Shown: positions 1-4,918 of the stretch, piece by piece
How positions within the stretch are numbered: the stretch's first letter is position 1
Layout: the number at the start of each line of letters is the position of its first letter
NCBI GenBank assembly: GCA_044339595.1
Contig: JBIIVF010000098.1
Location: forward strand, 1-9,331
DNA from: CAZTGZ01 sp044339595
Lineage (GTDB): Bacteria > Bacteroidota > Bacteroidia > NS11-12g > UBA9320
Reading direction: 5' to 3'
DNA length: 9,331 nt
Made by a program: the position numbers and the translations under genes
The notes under the pieces: model-generated
Told to the model about the DNA's origin: nothing
Databases searched by the model: none
What the model saw: the letters and a program-made list of their open reading frames with translations, nothing else

Positions 1-557
1 CGCAACAATCTCTGCCTCCTCAGCCCAATCATCTTTACGTGAATGGGGGTTTTAGTGTGGCCGGGATTTTGTTCAAAACGCTGCTCAACGGTGATTCTGT
101 CAAGTACAGTGTGCAAAATAAGCCTGCCATACAGTTTGGTTATGACCGCAATGTAAATGAGTGGCTTTCGCTGGGTGCAGGTTTTTCGAATCAGAAATTC
201 CAGATTACTTTCAGTGAATATATCGATGACAACAATGTGCTTCAAACCGGTGATTTTAATGCTGATTTGACCAGAAATCACGTCCATTTTAAAGCGTTGG
301 CCGGTAAATTTACAGAGCGCTTTACAATTTATGGGGGATTGCGCTTGGGCTATGTTTGGTTTTTGAGCGATTTGAGCATGGAAAAACGCGAAATGAGGGC
401 ATTCGACAAAATTGATCAGTGGTTATCCTTAGGAAGGCCAACCTTGGGCATTCCGGTCGGTGGGCGATTTTATTTTTCTGATTATGTAGGACTCAATATG
501 GAATTTAATTTAGGCGCTCCGCATATTTTGAGTGCCGGTGTGTCGATAAAATTCTGA
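1..557 (+). CDS. Outer-membrane beta-barrel protein, 3' part (5' end outside window)
   Basis: The frame is open from base 3 to a TGA at 555-557, so the gene enters from outside the window. The GTG at 39 is only an internal Val codon: the frame continues upstream as QQSLPPQPNHLYV. That peptide looks like the start of a mature protein just after signal-peptide cleavage, so only the signal peptide may be missing. The rest alternates short amphipathic strands with polar turns (for example GLRLGYVWF, VGGRFYFSD, LNMEFNLG) and ends in a strand with a terminal Phe (SAGVSIKF), which is typical of outer-membrane barrels of the OmpA-like/OMP_b-brl class. Expected location is the outer membrane; its cargo or partner cannot be inferred. 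No neighbour lies close enough to suggest an operon. The barrel call is fairly secure, the subfamily is not. Confidence 0.7.
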   Translation, partial: QQSLPPQPNHLYVNGGFSVAGILFKTLLNGDSVKYSVQNKPAIQFGYDRNVNEWLSLGAGFSNQKFQITFSEYIDDNNVLQTGDFNADLTRNHVHFKALAGKFTERFTIYGGLRLGYVWFLSDLSMEKREMRAFDKIDQWLSLGRPTLGIPVGGRFYFSDYVGLNMEFNLGAPHILSAGVSIKF

Positions 558-565
558 GATCGGCA

Positions 566-585
566 AACGATCAAATCGTTCTTCC
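566..585 (+). terminator. Weak hairpin after the barrel gene, possible terminator
   Basis: A perfect 6-bp stem (AACGAT / ATCGTT) with a 3-base loop starts 9 bases after the TGA stop. The stem is AT-balanced and the following tract is TTCTT rather than a run of T, so termination efficiency is doubtful. Confidence 0.25.
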
Positions 586-800
586 AATAGGAATATTCGA
601 AGGTTGATATTTATTCCAAATCTGTCAATAGGAAACCTCAATCGATCGATCTTGCCGGTCTCAATAAGAGGCCTATCCTATAAGACTCATCATTTCATGG
701 TGGAGTATTAATGGTATTTTTCTCAAAATAAAGGTTAAATGCATTAATTCAGAGCATCAGTCTACTTTTCTTGTCTAAAATGCAAAGAGGCCATGGCCAT

Positions 801-983
801 TTAAAGGGCCTTGCCTCGGCAAATATCACCGGTTGAATAGATCATCATTTTTCCGTGATGATAGGCGTCAAAAGCTTCATCATATTTTCGCTGCTCAATG
901 CCAGTATTGACGAGTTCGGGGTCGAAAAATAGAGTACTTTCGGCACTGTCGAGGTAAATGCAGGCTTTGGTGAAATCCTTCAT
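801..983 (-). CDS. Possible small protein, 60 residues, unknown
   Basis: I do not recognise this protein. It starts KDFTKACIYLDSAESTLFF and ends DICRGKAL before a TAA. In its favour, the codons look normal for the genome and the peptide has a plausible mix of hydrophobic and charged residues. Against it, an in-frame TAA lies immediately before the ATG, there is no TAnnTTTG promoter match upstream, and it is short. The N-terminal ACIYLDSAE stretch faintly recalls the first strand of the eRF1-like/host-attachment family, but the rest does not fit that family, so it could also be a decayed gene. If expressed it would be cytoplasmic, since there is no signal peptide or membrane segment. Confidence 0.33.
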   Translation of the reverse strand: MKDFTKACIYLDSAESTLFFDPELVNTGIEQRKYDEAFDAYHHGKMMIYSTGDICRGKAL

Positions 984-1103
984 TTAATGGGTGTTCAGAT
1001 CAGACAAGTAGTAATATTTTAAGACCGAAGTGCACCGAATGATTTTGGGCATCCTCAAAAACATTTTTAGTGAACTGACGATTCAATGATCTTCTTTTTG
1101 CGG

Positions 1104-1136
1104 TTTGCAATAACCTCTCGTTTATTCTTACATTTG
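1104..1136 (+). promoter_or_regulatory. Bacteroidota-type promoter of gcvT
   Basis: TTTG at 1104-1107 and TACATTTG at 1129-1136 match the Bacteroidota -33 (TTTG) and -7 (TAnnTTTG) elements exactly, with a 21-base gap. The -7 element ends only four bases before the gcvT ATG at 1141, so the transcript is expected to begin at or very near the start codon. Confidence 0.65.
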
Positions 1137-1140
1137 CCCC

Positions 1141-2238
1141 ATGTCTGGAACTGAACAACTCAAAAGCACGGCCCTTACGGATGTGCACGTAGCCTTAGGC
1201 GCGAAAATGGTCCCTTTTGCCGGTTACAATATGCCGGTTACTTATAGCGGATTGCTCGACGAACACCATGCAGTGCGCAATTCGGTAGGGATGTTTGATG
1301 TGAGCCATATGGGCGAATTCATGTTAAAAGGAGAAAAGGCGCTGGATTTAATTCAACTGATTACCTCCAACGATGCGGCTCTGTTGACCGATGGTCGCGT
1401 TCAATACAGCTGTATGCCCAATGACCAAGGGGGCATCATAGATGACTTATTGGTTTATCGTTACAGCGCTACGGAGTATTATTTGGTGGTGAATGCCTCG
1501 AATATTGAAAAGGACTGGAACTGGATTCAGCAGCACAATACTTTTGGGGTTGAAATGACCAACATGAGCGATGATTTGTCGCTGCTTGCCGTGCAGGGTC
1601 CTAATGCCGTGAAAGTATTACAAAAACTGACCGATATTAACCTGAGTGACATTCCCTATTACCATTATACCACGGGGTCTATGGCCGGATTGAACGATAT
1701 CATTATTTCGAACACGGGATATACCGGTGCAGGGGGATTTGAATTGTATGTTTGGAACAAAGATGCCAAAGCCATGTGGGATGCGGTGATGGAAGCCGGA
1801 GCAGAATTTGGCATCATACCGTGTGGATTGGGTTGTCGCGATACATTGAGATTAGAAAAGGGATTTTGCCTTTATGGCAATGACATCAACGATGAGACTT
1901 CTCCCATTGAAGCCGGTTTGGGTTGGATTACCAAATTCAACAAAGACTTTGTGATGCGCGATTATCATTTGAAGATTAAGGAAAACGGTTCGACAAAAAA
2001 GTTGGTTGGGTTTGAATTAATCGATCGCGGAATTCCTCGTCAGCATTATAAAATTACGGATGCCACCGGAAACGAAATCGGCGAGGTGACCAGTGGTACC
2101 CAAAGTCCTTCATTGGGTAAGGCCATCGGAATGGGATACGTAGCTTCGGAGTTTTCAAAATCGGGATCTGAAATTTACATTGAAATTCGCGGAAAACTCT
2201 TAAAAGCAGTGGTGGTAAAACTGCCATTTTTAGCGTAA
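1141..2238 (+). CDS. gcvT: Aminomethyltransferase, glycine cleavage system T-protein
   Basis: T-protein takes the aminomethyl group from lipoyl-H-protein and transfers its one-carbon unit to tetrahydrofolate, giving methylene-THF and ammonia, in the cytoplasm. The 365 residues match the usual length and the family motifs appear in order: FAGYNMPV (26-33), DVSHMGEF (53-60), GGIIDDLLVYR with the catalytic Asp at 101, the folate-pocket VVNASN (116-121), NTGYTGAGGFELY (191-203), CGLGCRDTLRLEKG (228-241) with its conserved Arg residues, and the C-terminal barrel segment EVTSGTQSPSLGKAIGMGYV (315-334). The ATG at 1141 is supported by the N-terminus (LKSTALTDVHVALGAKMVPF) and by the promoter just upstream. 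No gcvH or gcvP adjoins, as is common in Bacteroidota where the gcv genes are dispersed. The gene appears intact. Confidence 0.96.
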   Translation: MSGTEQLKSTALTDVHVALGAKMVPFAGYNMPVTYSGLLDEHHAVRNSVGMFDVSHMGEFMLKGEKALDLIQLITSNDAALLTDGRVQYSCMPNDQGGIIDDLLVYRYSATEYYLVVNASNIEKDWNWIQQHNTFGVEMTNMSDDLSLLAVQGPNAVKVLQKLTDINLSDIPYYHYTTGSMAGLNDIIISNTGYTGAGGFELYVWNKDAKAMWDAVMEAGAEFGIIPCGLGCRDTLRLEKGFCLYGNDINDETSPIEAGLGWITKFNKDFVMRDYHLKIKENGSTKKLVGFELIDRGIPRQHYKITDATGNEIGEVTSGTQSPSLGKAIGMGYVASEFSKSGSEIYIEIRGKLLKAVVVKLPFLA

Positions 2239-2263
2239 TCCCGCTATTTAGTTCGCCGATAGC

Positions 2264-2902
2264 ATGAATCATCCGGAGGGGCTGAACATTTGTCCGCTTT
2301 GTTCGGGTATCGGGACAGACTACTTCAAATCTAAATTTTTTACGTGTGAGCGTTGTACCGGTATATTTTTAGCCCCCTCGTTCTATTTGGATGCTTCCGC
2401 TGAAAAGGCGCGATACGACCATCATGATCCGGATGTTTACAATGTCCGCTACCGCGCCTTTGTGAAACCTGTAGTAGACGCCGTGTTACAGCGGCATTCA
2501 TCGACCTGTGAAGGGTTGGATTTTGGTTCCGGCAAGGGGCCGGTGGTTTCGGTTATGCTGCAGGAGTTGGGCTATGGCATCGTGCAATACGATCCATTTT
2601 ATGCCCCCAACCCGGAAGTACTGAATCATCGGTATGATTATATTGTCTGTTGCGAAGTGATGGAGCATTTCCATCATCCGCGCGAAGAATTTGAGCGGCT
2701 GTTTACGATGTTAAAACCCGGAGGCAGTTTGATTTGCATGACCCATATCTACACGCCGGATATTGATTTCAAGAACTGGTATTACAAAAACGACAAGACC
2801 CATGTCTTTATTTACACCCCGGCTTCGATTGCGTATATCAATGAAGCCTTTGGTTTCAGCGAGGTTGAGGTGGAGGGAAGGGTGATTGTTTTGGTGAAAT
2901 AG
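2264..2902 (+). CDS. Class I SAM-dependent methyltransferase with N-terminal zinc-ribbon-like motif
   Basis: The 212-residue protein starts with two CxxC pairs (Cys10/13 in CPLC and Cys28/31 in CERC), a zinc-ribbon-like knuckle. It continues into a Rossmann methyltransferase: motif I LDFGSGKGPV (85-94) for SAM binding, an acidic Asp110 after the second strand (VQYDPF), DYIVCCEVMEHFHHPREEF (125-143) and LKPGGSLI (150-157). The later segment NDKTHVFIYTPAS resembles the Methyltransf_23 group. Its substrate cannot be read from the sequence; the two CxxC pairs suggest a metal-bound knuckle that could contact a macromolecule. It lies 25 bases after gcvT on the same strand with no promoter match between, so the two are probably cotranscribed, although a functional link (SAM versus folate one-carbon supply) is only suggestive. 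Confidence 0.85.
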   Translation: MNHPEGLNICPLCSGIGTDYFKSKFFTCERCTGIFLAPSFYLDASAEKARYDHHDPDVYNVRYRAFVKPVVDAVLQRHSSTCEGLDFGSGKGPVVSVMLQELGYGIVQYDPFYAPNPEVLNHRYDYIVCCEVMEHFHHPREEFERLFTMLKPGGSLICMTHIYTPDIDFKNWYYKNDKTHVFIYTPASIAYINEAFGFSEVEVEGRVIVLVK

Positions 2903-3186
2903 AGGGGATGGTTGGGGTTGCCGGGGATGCGATGGTTGGTGGGTAGATCTTGCCAGAGGAAGTCATATTAAAATAGATAAACTGAAATGTTGCCAAAATC
3001 TGATCGGCTTTTAAGGATGGGTCGGTCACCCTTTCTGTGAAAATAGGTGAATGCAATTATATCGAAAAAAAAGCATAGGAATAATTTGTATAGTCTTAGA
3101 TAGGGTTGCTTTTGGATGTGTTGTCAAATGGGTTTAATTTGCTATGATCAAAAAAGCCATTAAATTCGCTTATCCTGCGCGGGGGA
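2903..3186. other. Non-coding spacer with clustered G-runs
   Basis: No gene is supported. Immediately after the TAG stop the + strand carries GGGG runs at 2904-2907, 2914-2917 and 2923-2926 and GGG at 2941-2943, a spacing that could form a G-quadruplex. The remainder up to the repeat at about 3187 is AT-rich without recognisable signals. Confidence 0.4.
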
Positions 3187-3227
3187 GCTGTATACCCGTC
3201 CGTTTTACGCGTTAAACGTTAGCGGTA
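3187..3227 (+). repeat. Copy 1 of a short dispersed sequence next to the cassette
   Basis: CCCGTCCGTTT at 3195-3205 recurs exactly at 9272-9282. In both places it is preceded by an AGC..G.AT-like stretch and followed within about 25 bases by a TAAA run and TTAGCG. This copy also contains a near-palindrome at 3201-3218 (CGTTTTACG / CGTTAAACG, 16 of 18 positions symmetric) that runs into the left end of the cassette. Confidence 0.4.
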
Positions 3228-3233
3228 AGTTTA
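3203..3233 (+). promoter_or_regulatory. Weak candidate promoter spanning the left cassette junction
   Basis: TTTT at 3203-3206 and TAAGTTTA at 3226-3233, 19 bases apart, each differ by one base from the Bacteroidota TTTG / TAnnTTTG elements. The upstream half lies outside the cassette and the downstream half inside. It is a weak match and could be chance in AT-rich DNA. Confidence 0.25.
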
Positions 3234-4237
3234 TCGCAAGAAGATTAAAAATTTAAAATAAAAATAGCCTAATATGAAGCATAGTATGAATAAATATTTA
3301 AAATATAGTTTTGTGAGGATTTTTATACCATTATTATTGTTGTTTTGTATGTCGTGTGAAAAAGACAACTCGGCAGACCAGCCTAACCAAAATACATCGG
3401 CTTACAGAATTACTAAATCTATTTCATACAATAGTGTAAACGTAAATGTAATAATTGATAAGCCCGTAGGAAATGAATTTGATGTATTAATTACTTATCA
3501 CGGCACCGTGCAAAATGATTCAGATATTTTGCCTGCTGCAGAAACTACTCTTAATCAATTTAAAAACATTTTGAATCGACAAGATATGATGATTGTAAGT
3601 GTTGCACATCCACAACTTAATATTTTGTTTGGAGACAATATCCTTCAAGCAGAGGCTGCATTGTTATGGGTTAAGCACAAAGCAAACCAAGAATTAGGAA
3701 TTACGGTAAAAAAAATATTTTTAGCAGGACATTCACAGGGTGGCTATTTGGTTACACGACTTAACACAATGCATCAAACAAATGGTGTAATAGCAAATGC
3801 CCCAGGTCCTTTGAATTTAGTGTATAGATGTCAACTAGAAGAAAATGGACAAATTGGTGCAAGTTATACTTGTAATAATTTAAGAAATGTATTTGGAACA
3901 ACAGTTGACAATTCAAATCCCTACCACCAAAGGTCATTACTTAATTTTACAAATGGCTTTAAATCGGATATTTTATTTGTTCAAGGATTAGATGATATGG
4001 CAATACAATTATACTCTTGGCCAACTTTTAAACAAAATGTAAATAATTGCTCTAATTGCCAAACTCGCCAATTTGTAGAAGTCCCAGGAGGTCATACTGC
4101 CATTTTTCAAAGCCAAACAGCCAAGTCTGAGTTCAATAATTTTATAAATAGTAGGTAATAAATCAATACATAAAACCTACCGCTAACATATAAGGCTTAA
4201 ACGAAGTTGATGAACGAGACTTTGATTTAAGCCTGTG
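3219..4237 (+). mobile_element. Candidate integron-type gene cassette (1019 bases), no integrase in view
   Basis: The segment begins inside GTTAGCGGTA (3218-3227), and its perfect inverse TACCGCTAAC lies at 4178-4187, 20 bases after the gene stop. That right element is followed by an imperfect hairpin and then GTT at 4237-4239. Joining G4237 to T3219 would rebuild a complete attC of about 69 bases with R''/R' arms pairing perfectly over 10 bases. One gene in the sense orientation, a short 5' leader of 55 bases, the attC just after the stop and visibly higher AT content than gcvT all fit a cassette. Against it, GTTAGCG does not strictly match the classical GTTRRRY core. An alternative is a small element with terminal inverted repeats, but no flanking target duplication is visible. 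Confidence 0.55.
3274..4158 (+). CDS. Secreted alpha/beta-hydrolase lipoprotein
   Basis: The N-terminus has a basic start, a hydrophobic run (IFIPLLLLF) and CMSC with the likely lipidated Cys28, followed by EKDNSAD, an acidic stretch like those that send Bacteroidota lipoproteins to the cell surface. The body is a serine hydrolase of the alpha/beta fold: TYHG (74-77) is the probable oxyanion loop, AGHSQGG (151-157) the nucleophile elbow with Ser154, LDD (239-241) the probable acid, and PGGHTAIF (271-278) the catalytic His274. The fold resembles dienelactone-hydrolase/prolyl-oligopeptidase-like enzymes; the substrate (ester or peptide) is unknown. Met5 at 3286 is an equally possible start. Four later cysteines (186, 200, 259, 262) could form disulfides. 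AT-rich codon use sets it apart from gcvT, and it is the only gene of the candidate cassette. Confidence 0.85.
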   Translation: MKHSMNKYLKYSFVRIFIPLLLLFCMSCEKDNSADQPNQNTSAYRITKSISYNSVNVNVIIDKPVGNEFDVLITYHGTVQNDSDILPAAETTLNQFKNILNRQDMMIVSVAHPQLNILFGDNILQAEAALLWVKHKANQELGITVKKIFLAGHSQGGYLVTRLNTMHQTNGVIANAPGPLNLVYRCQLEENGQIGASYTCNNLRNVFGTTVDNSNPYHQRSLLNFTNGFKSDILFVQGLDDMAIQLYSWPTFKQNVNNCSNCQTRQFVEVPGGHTAIFQSQTAKSEFNNFINSR

Positions 4238-4239
4238 TT
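4178..4239 (+). repeat. attC-like recombination site
   Basis: TACCGCTAAC (4178-4187) acts as the R'' arm. AGGCTTAAA (4193-4201) pairs perfectly with TTTAAGCCT (4226-4234). The stem then continues as CGAAGT (4202-4207) with ACTTTG (4219-4224), leaving A4225 as a single extrahelical base, and closes on an 11-base loop. Outside the main stem AACA (4185-4188) pairs with TGTT (4236-4239). A long imperfect hairpin with an unpaired base and AAC/GTT edges is the shape recognised by integron integrases. Confidence 0.55.
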
Positions 4240-4263
4240 GACTGAAGCCTTTGGTAGCTTATT

Positions 4264-4337
4264 TTCAATTATGAGTTTTGATTCCGATAGCGATCGGAAT
4301 TGTGTCGTGAGTACGACCTGTTGATCATAAAATTGAA
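4264..4337 (+). other. Three-stem inverted-repeat element, possible structured RNA
   Basis: An outer stem joins TTCAATT + ATGA (4264-4274) to TCAT + AATTGAA (4325-4337), with a two-base bulge (4329-4330). It encloses two perfect hairpins: ATTCCGAT-AGCG-ATCGGAAT (4281-4300) and GTCGT-GAGT-ACGAC (4304-4317). The fold is a multi-branch junction and it runs straight into a terminator-like stem. It could be a small RNA, an attenuator, or a dispersed palindromic repeat. I do not recognise it as a named RNA family. Confidence 0.4.
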
Positions 4338-4377
4338 CCCGTCTGACTCTTGATTCTGTTTGTCCGGGTCTTTTTTT
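4337..4377 (+). terminator. Terminator-like stem with seven-T tract
   Basis: ACCCG (4337-4341) pairs with CGGGT (4365-4369) across a 23-base loop and is followed by C and seven T (4371-4377). The stem is short and the loop long, but the GC-rich stem plus T run is typical. It would end transcription coming from the cassette gene or from the structured element just upstream. Confidence 0.45.
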
Positions 4378-4408
4378 ACTCTTTTTTGGTTTAAATCATT
4401 GTTCCAAT

Positions 4409-4822
4409 TCATGTAACGAACTCATTGGGGTCAATGGAGGCCATACCCTTCCTGCTCGCCAACATAGCAAGACACAGGCTAATCAAAGTATTGTCGATAT
4501 CTTCATCACTTTGCCTTCAATCTCCTTTAGTTCAAGGCTTTTGTGCTGCTTCTGAAGCACTAATCGGTAATGAGACAAGAGCTTGAAGTATAATGACTCA
4601 AAGACTTGCCAAGATCGCCTCTTATTCCCATCACTCCATTGTGCTTCTAGACGGACTCTGCTTAAGACCAAGATCCGCTATAAACGTCTCACTTGCAGCA
4701 ATACCGGTGGAAATATCTTGCAGCGTACAGCATTTATTCAGCTGTCCAAACAATTGGGCAACCAATTGGTGAGTAGAGGTTTTTAGACGAACTGATGTTA
4801 GAGGTAATGCCCCCAAAGTCAT
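4409..4822 (-). pseudogene. Degraded transposase, IS4-like with DUF4372-type N-terminus
   Basis: Three reverse-strand frames join into one transposase-like protein. The first (from about 4822) reads STHQLVAQLFGQLNKCCTLQDI and DLGLKQSPSRSTM, the N-terminal domain pattern of DUF4372 IS4-family transposases. At 4636-4637 one extra G shifts the frame, after which SDGNKRRSWQVFESLYFKLL follows naturally (STM|SDGNKRR). Near 4500-4510 a second shift leads into DIDNTLISLCLAML, like the first catalytic-Asp motif (IDSTxISLCL) of that family. The frame ends at a TGA at 4409-4411 and the rest of the DDE core is missing. The true N-terminal end is not clear. No terminal inverted repeats or target duplication were found, so this is a remnant that cannot move by itself. 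The family call is from memory of motifs, not from a search. Confidence 0.65.
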
Positions 4823-4918
4823 TTCGGGATACCTGACGCAGTTAAGCAGGAAACATTGCGCTACAAGGGATATCTACATTGGAAATGTGCTAGGTTAGGG
4901 GAAATAATAGATTAGATA

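Larger units (their letters stand above)
558..1103. other. Gene-poor stretch between the barrel gene and gcvT promoter
   Basis: No convincing protein gene or RNA gene is visible apart from the doubtful reverse-strand ORF at 801-983. Just after the barrel stop there is a small hairpin (AACGAT 566-571, loop CAA, ATCGTT 575-580) followed by TTCTT. It could be a weak terminator but lacks a proper T tract. A 10-base palindrome GGCCATGGCC lies near 790. The rest shows no structure I can support. Confidence 0.4.

Noticed and set aside
39..41. GTG as start of the barrel gene
   Set aside because: The frame is open upstream to the window edge and the upstream residues (QQSLPPQPNHLY) look like mature protein, so this is an internal codon.
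1000..1188. Reverse-strand ORF of 62 codons overlapping the gcvT start
   Set aside because: It overlaps the gcvT promoter and first codons, has no recognisable domain, and reads as chance.
2856..3056. Reverse-strand ORF of 66 codons after the methyltransferase
   Set aside because: Its proline-rich end is just the complement of the G-run stretch; no domain and no promoter.
3211..3217. GTTAAAC as the true cassette core, since it fits GTTRRRY exactly
   Set aside because: No matching inverse arm (GTTTAAC) occurs after the gene, whereas GTTAGCGGTA seven bases later has a perfect 10-base partner.
4483..4822. Separate small genes on either strand in the transposase region
   Set aside because: The two reverse-strand ORFs join into one frameshifted transposase, and the + strand ORF is its antisense shadow.
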